From: VGNY01 sp964549635
GTDB lineage: Bacteria > Chloroflexota > Dehalococcoidia > GIF9 > UBA5629
Length of the DNA stretch: 64,000 nucleotides
Direction of reading: 5' to 3'
Assembly (NCBI GenBank): GCA_964549635.1
Contig: CAZJVJ010000004.1
Location: 81,005 to 145,004, forward strand
The translations under genes and the position numbers were made by a program. Below the pieces are notes generated by a model. The model did not search any database. It had not been told where the DNA came from and saw nothing but the letters and a program-made list of their open reading frames with translations. Of the stretch, positions 52,568-61,305 are shown piece after piece. Within the stretch, counting starts at the first letter, position 1, and the number at the start of each line of letters is the position of its first letter.

Positions 52568-55219
52568 TTGAAAGATTATGATGTCGTAGTCATTGGCGCT
52601 GGCCTGGGAGGCCTTTCCGTGGCTACCTTTCTGACTAAAGCCGGCAAGAAGGTCTTACTTCTGGAGAAGCATAATATTCCCGGTGGATATGCTTCATCCT
52701 TTATTCGGGGCCGTTTTGAGTTCGAAATTGCGCTCCACGAGCTATCGGGGCTGGGAGATGAGAGCAACAGGGGGCCGGTGTGGCGGATATTGAAAGAATA
52801 CGGGGTACTCCCCAGGGTGAAGTTCATACCAATTCCGGATTTTTACAGGGCCGTTATCCTCCCTGATGTTGATGTCCTAGTGCCTATCGGGCGGCAGGAG
52901 TTTGAGGAGGCCCTGTGTCATCAGTTTCCTAAGGACGCTGATGGAATCAAACGGTTCAGCGCCACGATGTTCGATTTCGCTGAAGAGGCATTAAGGGCGA
53001 ATCGTGTTGGCATGAAGGCGGTTATGGAAGAGCCATCCAAGTTTTCCACGCTGCTTACACATTACGGGCATACGCTAACCGAGGTGCTGAATCCCATGGT
53101 TTCCGATGATAGGGCTCGTGCCGTGCTGAGCGAAACGTGTGGCTACTATTGCGAACCTCCATCAAAAATGTCATTCCTCATCTACGCCCTGGGTACGGTG
53201 AGTTATCTCAGGTTTGGGCCAGCACATATAAAGGGAAAGTCACAGGCGCTGTCACAGGCCTTCGTTGATGCCATCGAGGAATACGGAGGGCACGTGCGGT
53301 TGAACAGTGGAGCAGCCCGTATTCTTACATCGCGGGGTAAGGTGAGGGGTGTGATGACCGAGGATGGCACGGAGATAACCTGTGAGTGTGTGGTATGCAA
53401 CGCTAATCCGTTAATGGCCTGCCTTAAACTTATCGGCAAGGAAAACGTCCCGGACTGGTACCTCAGACGTTTGGGTGCCTGGTCTGAAGGGGCCTCGACC
53501 TTTAATGTGTACTTAGGCTTAGATCGCACCTGTGCGCAGCTCGGGCTTAATACGCATGAGAATTTTATCAATATCGGCACCGATTTGGACAAACAGCACG
53601 AGAGCATGCGGCACAGCATCAGCCTGGAACCTTACGGTGCAGCGGTTACCGCATATAATGTGGTAGATGAGGAATTTTCGCCACCGGGCACCGCCTCGGT
53701 GGTCATCACCACGCTCGCCTATGCTAAGCCGTGGCTGAAGCTCTCACCATCCGAGTATATAAAGACGAAGAACTTGCTGGCAGAAAGATTTATTAGTCTG
53801 GCGGAAAAGATAGCACCGGGACTAAGACAGCATATTGAGGTTATGGAAGTTGCCACTCCCATAACCAACATAAGGTACACGGGCAATCCTGGAGGCAGCA
53901 TAATTGGGTTCGATGAGAACTATCAGGGCACCGGTCAGGACCACTTGCCTAACCGAGGCCCATTGGACGGCCTGTACTTCGCCGGGGCCTGGGTTAACAT
54001 AGGCGGCGGGTTTGAGACATGCATTGTTTCCGGATATATGGCAGCCCGGGAGGCACTTGAGGACATGGAGCGCGGCGGGCGTGATGTAGCTGTGATGGAA
54101 AGGATTCAGAGCCAGCTGAGCAAGCAGGCAAAAGGTGCACCTGAACTGAGTGATACTCTGCTGGTCCAGGCCAGTAAGACCGTTGCCGGACTGCATCCAG
54201 ACCGTATATCCCTGAGAGTAAAGGAGATTATAGAGGAGACCCGGACTACAAAGACCTTCCGTATGGTATCAGCAGATGGAACCTTGCCGCATTTCAGGGC
54301 AGGACAGTATATCAATCTGTTCGTTAATGTCGATGGCGTACTGACCTCAAGGCCTTACAGTATCTCGTCTGTTCCTGGTGAACCATACTATGACATCACT
54401 GTGCGCCGAATGGAACCGGGCTTTGTCTCCCATTATCTTCTGGATAGGGTCAAGCCTGGTGACAGCTTTGAGTCCACCGGGCCGAACGGAAGCTTTTACT
54501 ACGAGCCGTTGATCGACTCCACCGACCTGGTCTTTTTGGCTGGCGGCAGCGGAATAACACCGTTTATGTCAATTATCAGGGAGGTGATAAAGCAAAAACT
54601 GGGGGTGAATATCCGCCTGCTGTATGGCAGCCGAAACCCAGAGGACATCATCTTCGGAGAGGAACTGAAAGAAATTGCCCAGAAACATCGGAACATAAAG
54701 GTAGACTTCGTAATCAGCGAGCCACCACCGGGATGGACAGGGCTCTGTGGTCTGCTGGACGCAGGGATGATTTTGTCTCTGGTGGGCTCCGTTGAAGGTA
54801 AGAAGTTTTTCCTGTGCGGCCCGGCCCAGATGCATATCCTGTGCGAGGGGGCACTCAAATCTTTGGGTGTTCCTGAGAGGCTGATAAAGAGGGAAGCTTA
54901 TGGCCCGCCGGCAGATATTACAACGGAACCTGGGTGGCCTGGGCTATTGCCGGATACAGTATTTGAGGTTGTTGAGGAGAGGTCGGGTCGAACCATAAAG
55001 GCTAAAGCTGGCGAACCGTTGATGGTCTCGCTGGAGCGTGCCGGGCTGGTAGTGCCGGCTATCTGCCGTTCGGGAGAATGCACCGCCTGCAGGACAAAGC
55101 TTGTTTCGGGCAAAGTTTTCATGCCGGCAAGGGTACATCGGCGGTGGGCGGACGAAAGGTCCAATTATATTCATCCCTGTATGAGCTACCCGCTGGAGGA
55201 CCTGCGGCTGCGGTTGTAA
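52568..55219 (+). CDS. Fused phytoene-desaturase-like flavoprotein/NADH:2Fe-2S reductase
   Basis: 883 residues in three modules. 1-500: FAD amine-oxidase/CrtI fold (VVIGAGLGGLSVATFL, LEKHNIPGGYASSF, and C-terminal GLYFAGAWVNIGGGFETCIVSG), most like carotenoid isomerases and retinol saturases. 540-770: ferredoxin reductase with FAD site RPYSISS (about 594) and NAD site GGSGITPF (about 658). 795-883: plant-type 2Fe-2S domain, CRSGECTACRTKL with a later Cys in HPCMSYP. TTG start after AAGGAGG. The fusion suggests a self-sufficient NADH-driven reductase or isomerase of conjugated C=C bonds; reverse (desaturase) chemistry is also possible. Substrate unknown. Confidence 0.9.
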   Translation: MKDYDVVVIGAGLGGLSVATFLTKAGKKVLLLEKHNIPGGYASSFIRGRFEFEIALHELSGLGDESNRGPVWRILKEYGVLPRVKFIPIPDFYRAVILPDVDVLVPIGRQEFEEALCHQFPKDADGIKRFSATMFDFAEEALRANRVGMKAVMEEPSKFSTLLTHYGHTLTEVLNPMVSDDRARAVLSETCGYYCEPPSKMSFLIYALGTVSYLRFGPAHIKGKSQALSQAFVDAIEEYGGHVRLNSGAARILTSRGKVRGVMTEDGTEITCECVVCNANPLMACLKLIGKENVPDWYLRRLGAWSEGASTFNVYLGLDRTCAQLGLNTHENFINIGTDLDKQHESMRHSISLEPYGAAVTAYNVVDEEFSPPGTASVVITTLAYAKPWLKLSPSEYIKTKNLLAERFISLAEKIAPGLRQHIEVMEVATPITNIRYTGNPGGSIIGFDENYQGTGQDHLPNRGPLDGLYFAGAWVNIGGGFETCIVSGYMAAREALEDMERGGRDVAVMERIQSQLSKQAKGAPELSDTLLVQASKTVAGLHPDRISLRVKEIIEETRTTKTFRMVSADGTLPHFRAGQYINLFVNVDGVLTSRPYSISSVPGEPYYDITVRRMEPGFVSHYLLDRVKPGDSFESTGPNGSFYYEPLIDSTDLVFLAGGSGITPFMSIIREVIKQKLGVNIRLLYGSRNPEDIIFGEELKEIAQKHRNIKVDFVISEPPPGWTGLCGLLDAGMILSLVGSVEGKKFFLCGPAQMHILCEGALKSLGVPERLIKREAYGPPADITTEPGWPGLLPDTVFEVVEERSGRTIKAKAGEPLMVSLERAGLVVPAICRSGECTACRTKLVSGKVFMPARVHRRWADERSNYIHPCMSYPLEDLRLRL

Positions 55220-55260
55220 ATCTGCCTTCGAAGTGGTATAAATTGGCAAGGAGGTGGCAA

Positions 55261-55629
55261 ATGGCAGAAGTGAAGGTTAAGGAGGGAGAGGAGCTTAACG
55301 GGCTCGGCGTTATGTTGAAAGAGGTTATAGATACCAACCTGAAAGACCCGAAAAAATATAAGAGCGTTGAGAAGTTAAAAGGCAGCGTGGTGATAAAAGA
55401 GGCTAGCACGGGTGTGGCTATCACGCTTAATTTCAGGCAGGGCGAAATAGAGATACAGAACGATGCCGTAGACAGGCCGACAGCATACATGGAAGCCGGC
55501 TTTGAAAACCTGGCCTATATCAGTTCTGGCCAGCTCAGCCCCATCGTGGCCATGCTCACCGGGAAGCTTAGGACCGGGGGCAATCCCTTAATGCTGTTGA
55601 AAATTTCCAAAATAACGGTGCTGAAGTAA
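55261..55629 (+). CDS. SCP2 sterol-binding-domain protein (copy 1)
   Basis: 122 residues from the ATG at 55261, with AAGGAGG 6 nt upstream. The fold pattern is the SCP-2 alpha/beta layer: GSVVIKEASTGVAITLNFRQGEIEI, then the lipid-groove C terminus YISSGQLSPIVAMLTGKLRTGG. Such proteins bind acyl-CoA, sterols or other hydrophobic molecules. The frame runs upstream to 55078 inside the previous gene, which is not a start. The adjoining gene encodes a second one. Confidence 0.88.
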   Translation: MAEVKVKEGEELNGLGVMLKEVIDTNLKDPKKYKSVEKLKGSVVIKEASTGVAITLNFRQGEIEIQNDAVDRPTAYMEAGFENLAYISSGQLSPIVAMLTGKLRTGGNPLMLLKISKITVLK

Positions 55630-55734
55630 GGCCGTTCAAATTAGGAAAAGGGGGTGGAAATGGCTGTACGTCAGTTTCTGGTGGAGTGATGATATGATTT
55701 CAGAACTGAAACTTTTCAGCAGGAGGTTAAAAAC

Positions 55735-56145
55735 ATGGCAATTATGTTTGGGACACAGGAGTGGGCGGATGCGCTGAAGAAAGCGATAGATCAAAGTCAA
55801 GCATATAAAGAGGCAGCCAAAAACTGGGAAGGGGACATATACATTATAGTGGAACCTGATGCCTCGTATAAACACAGGAACATCATGTATCTCGATTTGT
55901 GGCATGGTGAATGCCGCCAGGCCCTGGCAATCAAGGACGAGAGCGAGAAGAACCCCAAATACCGCATATTCGGTCCTTTCACCGCAATGAAGGCGATACT
56001 GGACAAGAAGGTGGACCCGGTCCAGTCGATGATGACCGGCAAAGTAAAAGTGAAGGGTGACATGGCACAGATTATGAGGATGCCCAGGGCAGCCGTGGAA
56101 CTGGTCAACTGTATGACCGCATTTGAAACCGTGTTCCCTGAATAG
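55735..56145 (+). CDS. SCP2 sterol-binding-domain protein (copy 2)
   Basis: 136 residues. FGTQEWADALKKAIDQSQAYKEAAKNWEGD is a typical start of a bacterial SCP2 protein; the core ends FTAMKAILDKKVDPVQSMMTGKVKVKGDM, the same groove-lining element as in copy 1. AGGAGG lies 11 nt before the ATG. It is divergent in sequence from copy 1, so the two may bind different intermediates or form a heterodimer. Confidence 0.88.
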   Translation: MAIMFGTQEWADALKKAIDQSQAYKEAAKNWEGDIYIIVEPDASYKHRNIMYLDLWHGECRQALAIKDESEKNPKYRIFGPFTAMKAILDKKVDPVQSMMTGKVKVKGDMAQIMRMPRAAVELVNCMTAFETVFPE

Positions 56146-56252
56146 GCTGGCATGTTGTAGCCCTGGCAAGCACAATGCGACCGTCACGAAAACTTGACAT
56201 AATATCAAACAAGAAGCATTAGAGTGAACTATTATATGGAGAGAGTGTAGTT

Positions 56253-57419
56253 ATGTGGTACTTTGTGGTCCCGGAGGTGGTTTTCGGGCAGGATGCCTTA
56301 AGCCGTCTGGCTGAACTGAAGGGTAAACTGGCTTTCATCGTTACCGATAAGAATATTGTAAGTTTGGGCTTTGTCGATAGGGTGAAGGAGCAGCTTTCGC
56401 AGGCAGGCATAGAAACGGTTGTTTTTGATGAAGTTGAGCCTGACCCGTCGCTTGATACGGTCAGAAAGGGTGTGGCTTTGATGAACCAGACTGGGCCTGA
56501 TTTGGTGGTGGGGGTGGGAGGTGGCTCGGTACTGGACGCAGCCAAAGCGATGCGGGTGGAATATGAGAGACCTGATATCAAGGCAGACGAAATAAACCCC
56601 TTTGTCACTGATTTGGGGCTGGGTGCGAAGTGCAAGCTGGTCTGCGTTGCGACGACTTCAGGGACGGGTGCCGAGGTGACCTTTGCTGTTGTCCTTACTG
56701 ATGCAGTGGCGCAGAGGAAGTTGAGCCTTATTAACCGGGAGATTGTCCCTGATATTGCCATTGTAGACCCGGAGCTGGCTCGGGCAATGCCGCCGGGAAT
56801 AACCGCCAGCACCGGCATGGACGCGCTGACTCACGCCGTGGAAGGGTTTACCTGTACCTGGAAGAATGACTTCACCGACGGCCTGTGCCTGAGAGCTATC
56901 CAGCTAATTTTTGAGTATCTCCCCAGGGCGGTGAAGGACGGCAATGATATGGAGGCCAGAGAGAAAATGCATAACGCTGCCAGTATTGCCGGCATAGGTT
57001 TTATAAACTCGCTGGCAGCTATTGCACACGCTATGGGTCACTCGCTGGGTGCTGTATTCCATGTACCCCATGGTAGGGCTGTGGGACTATTTCTACCCTA
57101 TAGCATCGAGTTTATCGGGGATGCCCGTGAGGAGCTCTGGGCAGAGATAGTCTATGCCCTTAAGATGAATATACCCGCAGGCAAAAAAGCAGCGCCTGTT
57201 TTGGCCCAGGCAATACGTGATTTGTCTAAAAGCATAAATGAACCACTGAGCCTCAAGGAGCTGAAGATACCGCTGGAGGAGCTGAGTGTTTCGATGCCGA
57301 AGCTGATAGACAATGCTATGGCGGACGGCTCGCTGATAGTTTCCGCCAGAGTCCCCAATGAGGAGGAGACCGAGAAGCTTTTCCGCTACGCTTATGAAGG
57401 TAAATCAATAGATTTTTGA
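56253..57419 (+). CDS. Iron-containing alcohol dehydrogenase
   Basis: 388 residues, group III ADH. NAD site GVGGGSVLDAAKA with TTSGTGAEVT; metal site Asp/His in DPELARAMPP, DALTHAVEGF, and AIAHAMGHSLGAVFHVPHG. The protein is close to the family's normal length. Oxidises an alcohol to an aldehyde or the reverse; the aldehyde would be handed to the AOR encoded next. GGAGAG precedes the ATG. Confidence 0.93.
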   Translation: MWYFVVPEVVFGQDALSRLAELKGKLAFIVTDKNIVSLGFVDRVKEQLSQAGIETVVFDEVEPDPSLDTVRKGVALMNQTGPDLVVGVGGGSVLDAAKAMRVEYERPDIKADEINPFVTDLGLGAKCKLVCVATTSGTGAEVTFAVVLTDAVAQRKLSLINREIVPDIAIVDPELARAMPPGITASTGMDALTHAVEGFTCTWKNDFTDGLCLRAIQLIFEYLPRAVKDGNDMEAREKMHNAASIAGIGFINSLAAIAHAMGHSLGAVFHVPHGRAVGLFLPYSIEFIGDAREELWAEIVYALKMNIPAGKKAAPVLAQAIRDLSKSINEPLSLKELKIPLEELSVSMPKLIDNAMADGSLIVSARVPNEEETEKLFRYAYEGKSIDF

Positions 57420-57591
57420 GACAGGCAGAGTGCGAGCTGTCCAGGCCCGCTGACAGACCTTTGTGGCTTTGTAACAATGTAATCGCATGCCCTCAAGGGC
57501 CATAAGCTTGTAGTCTGGAAAGGTAAAGCCTGACAGTTTAGAGGCACTGAACAGTGCGGGTGTGAATATTTAAGAAAAAAGGAGGCAAAGA

Positions 57592-59451
57592 ATGTTCGGT
57601 TACATGGGGAAAATTTTGAGGGTGGACTTAACAACCAGTAGGATTTCGGAGGAAGCTCTGAGGGAGGAAGACTGCAAAATGTTCCTAGGCGGCAGTGGTC
57701 TGGCGACCAAGTACCTCTTTGATGAGGTACCCAAGGGTGCTGACCCGCTGGGTCCGGACAATGCGCTGATATTTATGACCGGGCCTTTAACCGGCACAGA
57801 ATCTCCCAGCGCCGGACGATACTGTGTGGTCACCAAGTCACCGCTAACTGGTTTCTGGGCGGAGGCGAACTCCGGTGGTAACTGGGGGGTCTATCTGAAA
57901 AGTTCAGGCTATGATGGCATTATCTTCAAAGGCATCTCGCCGAGGCCGGTCTATCTGGTGATAGACGATGGCAAAGCCGAGCTTAGGGATGCCAGTAAGC
58001 TATGGGGTAAAGGTGTCTCCGAGACGACGAGGCTCATCAAGGAAGAGCTGGGTGAGGACTTTAACGTTTCCTGTATAGGCATTGCCGGCGAGAACCTGGT
58101 CAGGTTTGCCAACATTGTCAACGATCTCCACCGGGCTGCCGGGAGGTGTGGCGTAGGCGCAGTGATGGGCTCTAAGCGCCTCAAGGCGGTGGCTGCTAGA
58201 GGCACCAAGGAAATCAAGGCGGCGAATCAGGAAGTCTTCAGTGAAATCTCAAAACGGAACTATGACTTAGTCAATGAAAGCATGCTTAAGATTACACTGG
58301 AGACCTATGGGACAGCCATGGCCACTGATTTGATTAACGTTAGAGGTGGTTTTCCCACGCGGAACTGGCAGACCGGTGTTTTTTCTGAAATTGAGAAGAT
58401 AAGCGGTATTACGCTTGCCGATACTCTCCTGACGGACAGGAAGCACTGCTTTGCCTGCCCCATTAGCTGTGGCAGGGTAACCGTGGTGAAGAGCGGCCCC
58501 TTTGCCTGTAGGGGTGAAGGCCCAGAGTATGAGACGATAGGCTCCATCGGCGGCATGTGCTGCATTGATAATCTGGAGGCGATAACGCTGGCGCATAACC
58601 TGTGTGACGATTATGGTCTGGACACGGTCTCTACCGGCAGCGTCATAGCCTTCGCCATCGAATGCTATGAAAAGGGGATATTGACCAAGGCCGATACCGG
58701 CGGGCTGGAGCTGAAATTTGGTGACCCCGATATTGTCATCCAGCTTATACATAAGATAGCCAGGAGGGAGGGCATCGGTGACTTGCTGGCTGAAGGGACG
58801 AAGAGAATGGCGCAGAAGCTGGACAGGGGCGCGGAGAAGTTTGCCATGCATGTCAAGGGCCTGGAGCTGCCAGCCTATGACCCCAGAGCCGCTAAAATCT
58901 GCGGCCTGGCGTATGTGACCGCTAACCGAGGCGGCGACCACATCACCGCTTACGTTGAAGGTCCGAGCTTCATAGACATCCCCTTCCTCTGCGTCGAGGA
59001 CAGCAAGATCGAAGACCCTCTAGTGGAAAACCCGGCTGAGGCCAAGGTGGTCAAAGATTTGGAGGATGCTAATACCGTCTTCGATGCTATGGGCACATGC
59101 AAGTTCATGGGAATGGCCCTGGCTACCCAGGACTGGGTGGACATGATAGCCAGTTGCGTGGGCTGGAAATTTGATGTGGAGGACTACCGCAAGACGGGCG
59201 AAAGGATTTACAACCTGGCAAGAGCCTTTAGCGTTAGGGAAGGGCTGACCCGTGATGATGATACGCTACCGCCACGTCTCCTGGAGGAACCTTTGCCTGA
59301 AGGTACTGCCCAAGGGCATAAGGTAGAAAAGCTTGATGTCATGCTGGACGCTTACTATGAGTTCAGAGGTTGGGACAAGAAGACGGGCAAGCCGACCCCG
59401 GAGAAACTGAAGGAGTTGGGGCTGGACTATGTCATAGACAAGATATGGTAG
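57592..59451 (+). CDS. Aldehyde:ferredoxin oxidoreductase (tungsten)
   Basis: 619 residues. Typical AOR N terminus (MFGYMGKILRVDLTTSRI), GRxG-type pterin loop GRCGVGAVMGSKRLKAVA, 4Fe-4S ligands HCFACPISC with the last Cys in MGTCKFMG, and DLAEGxx-like DLLAEGTKRM. It oxidises aldehydes to acids with ferredoxin as acceptor and carries tungstopterin. AAAAGGAGG precedes the ATG. It sits between the alcohol dehydrogenase and the acyl-CoA synthetase, the order expected for alcohol to aldehyde to acid to acyl-CoA. Confidence 0.95.
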   Translation: MFGYMGKILRVDLTTSRISEEALREEDCKMFLGGSGLATKYLFDEVPKGADPLGPDNALIFMTGPLTGTESPSAGRYCVVTKSPLTGFWAEANSGGNWGVYLKSSGYDGIIFKGISPRPVYLVIDDGKAELRDASKLWGKGVSETTRLIKEELGEDFNVSCIGIAGENLVRFANIVNDLHRAAGRCGVGAVMGSKRLKAVAARGTKEIKAANQEVFSEISKRNYDLVNESMLKITLETYGTAMATDLINVRGGFPTRNWQTGVFSEIEKISGITLADTLLTDRKHCFACPISCGRVTVVKSGPFACRGEGPEYETIGSIGGMCCIDNLEAITLAHNLCDDYGLDTVSTGSVIAFAIECYEKGILTKADTGGLELKFGDPDIVIQLIHKIARREGIGDLLAEGTKRMAQKLDRGAEKFAMHVKGLELPAYDPRAAKICGLAYVTANRGGDHITAYVEGPSFIDIPFLCVEDSKIEDPLVENPAEAKVVKDLEDANTVFDAMGTCKFMGMALATQDWVDMIASCVGWKFDVEDYRKTGERIYNLARAFSVREGLTRDDDTLPPRLLEEPLPEGTAQGHKVEKLDVMLDAYYEFRGWDKKTGKPTPEKLKELGLDYVIDKIW

Positions 59452-59462
59452 GAGGCATAACT

Positions 59463-61151
59463 ATGGTTTCCGTGGCTGATAAACCCTGGTTCAAAAGTTA
59501 CAAGTTAGGTCCATACAAGCTGCCGCAGTCAAAGCAGCCATACCCCAAAATGACCGTCCCCAGCCTTCTGGATGCCACGGCGGCCGAGTATCCGGATAAC
59601 CAGGCGTGCTTCTATTTAGGCTATGAGATGACCTACAGGGAATTGAAGGAGCAGGCGGACAGGCTGGCCTGCGCGCTCGCCGATTTAGGTATAAAGAAAG
59701 GAGACAAAGTAGCCACCATATTAGCGAACTGTCCCCAGTACCTAATAAGCGATTTCGGCATACTTAAAGCCGGCGCTGTGCCCGTCCCGTGCAGCGTGCT
59801 GCATAAAGAGGCTGATTTGATATACGAAATCGGTGAATCCGGGGCTGAGACGGTCATCTGCTCCGATATGTCGCTGGAACTCGTCAATTCGATAAAGGAT
59901 AAGACGAAAATAAAACGCATCATCCTTACCTCACTTATGGACTATTCACCGGAGAAGCCAGCACCAAGACAGGTGCCGGGCACGTACCAGTTCCGCGATT
60001 TGATAGCCAACCACGAGCCGAAGCCGCCACAGGTTGAACTTGATCCGATGGAGGACTTAGCCGTTCTGGTATTCACCGGTGGCGCCACCGGACTGCCCAA
60101 GGGTGTAATGCTGACCCATTACAGTCGGTCGGCGGCTATGACCCATATCGCCTGGTACATGGAGCCTATTAGGGTTGGTGTCAAGGGAAAGACATCCATA
60201 TTGATGCCCATCCCGCTTTTCCACCAGTACGGTCACATGATGATGCACTTTGCCGTGTACTGGGGGCTGAAGATATACTTGCTCCCCGACCCCAGGGATA
60301 TCGACATGCTTTTGCAGATGCTGGTCAAGTACCGTCCCTTTCTGTGTGCCTGCGTACCGACCCAATACTCGCGCTTGCTCGCCAAGGGGTTGGGGAGGAT
60401 AACCACCATGTTCATGTCCGGTGCTGCTGCCCTGGCTCCGGAGATTGCTCACAAGTTCAAGCAGCAGACTGGCATGCCCATTACGGAGGCTTACGGGCTC
60501 ACGGAGACGGGCGGTGGTACTCACATCAACCTGTCATCATTTTCCAAGCTTACAGGCTTCATGTCCGCTGAAAAGCTCGGTTCTATAGGTGTGCCACTGC
60601 CAGATACGGATGTGAAGATCGTTGATTTGGAGACGAATGAGGAAGCCGCTCCAGGCAAAGAGGGCGAGCTGTGGGTCAAGGGGCCGCAGCTTATGAAGGG
60701 CTACTGGCCTGAACCCGGTAAAGGTCTGGTCGATGGCTGGCTACCTACCGGCGATGTGGTGAGGATGGATGCCGATGGCTATTTTTACATCACCGACAGG
60801 GTGAAGGATATGGCTAACGTGTCCGGGCTCAAGGTCTACACTAGGCTCGTTGACGACGTGCTCTACCAGCATGCGGCGGTTGCTGATGCTGTGGCGATTG
60901 GCGTACCGGACCCTGAACGGCCGGGCAGTGACAGGATAAAGGCGTTTGTAAGGTTGAAGCCGGAATATGAGGGCAAGGTAACGGCTGAAGACATAATAGG
61001 CCATTGCCGGGAGAAGCTGCCTCCTTACTCGGTGCCGAAATTCGTCGAGTTCCGCAAAGAACTCCCTCTCACCGTCACCGAGAAGTTTTTCAAGCGGCAA
61101 TTGAGAGAGGAAGAAATAGCCAAGATGAAGGCCCGTGGCGAATTGAAGTAG
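59463..61151 (+). CDS. AMP-forming acyl-CoA synthetase
   Basis: 562 residues from the ATG at 59463 (TAGGAGG 8 nt upstream); an upstream in-frame stretch lies within the AOR gene. AMP-binding loop FTGGATGLPKGVMLTHYS, where Ser/Thr-rich members have TSGTTGxPKG; A5 motif ITEAYGLTETGG; A7 WLPTGDVV; hinge FYITDRVKDMANVSG; C-terminal Lys in PLTVTEKFFKRQL, in place of PLTxxGK. Activates an organic acid, plausibly the AOR product. Substrate chain not predictable. Confidence 0.93.
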   Translation: MVSVADKPWFKSYKLGPYKLPQSKQPYPKMTVPSLLDATAAEYPDNQACFYLGYEMTYRELKEQADRLACALADLGIKKGDKVATILANCPQYLISDFGILKAGAVPVPCSVLHKEADLIYEIGESGAETVICSDMSLELVNSIKDKTKIKRIILTSLMDYSPEKPAPRQVPGTYQFRDLIANHEPKPPQVELDPMEDLAVLVFTGGATGLPKGVMLTHYSRSAAMTHIAWYMEPIRVGVKGKTSILMPIPLFHQYGHMMMHFAVYWGLKIYLLPDPRDIDMLLQMLVKYRPFLCACVPTQYSRLLAKGLGRITTMFMSGAAALAPEIAHKFKQQTGMPITEAYGLTETGGGTHINLSSFSKLTGFMSAEKLGSIGVPLPDTDVKIVDLETNEEAAPGKEGELWVKGPQLMKGYWPEPGKGLVDGWLPTGDVVRMDADGYFYITDRVKDMANVSGLKVYTRLVDDVLYQHAAVADAVAIGVPDPERPGSDRIKAFVRLKPEYEGKVTAEDIIGHCREKLPPYSVPKFVEFRKELPLTVTEKFFKRQLREEEIAKMKARGELK

Positions 61152-61216
61152 TGCCACCTCTGTCGTGCGACTCTTCAGGGTCGCCGCAGAGACGCGTGAG
61201 CGGTTGTAAACCAATA

Positions 61217-61247
61217 AGCCTCGCACTACAAGCCTGGCACTACATGC
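61217..61247. repeat. Left arm of an imperfect inverted repeat flanking the FrhB-like gene
   Basis: 31 bp beginning AGCCTCGCACT and ending ACTACATGC, in the gap before the FrhB-like gene. The reverse complement of 62411-62441 matches it at 24 of 31 positions, both ends being identical. Confidence 0.45.
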
Positions 61248-61305
61248 CGCGGGCCATATTTGTGTATAATATCCCTAATTTTGCTCGGGAAAGGTGCACA
61301 TATAG

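Noticed and set aside
55636..56208. 190-codon minus-strand frame opposite the second SCP2 gene
   Set aside because: Antisense to a well-supported gene with a ribosome site; His/Cys-rich composition is typical of a reversed frame.
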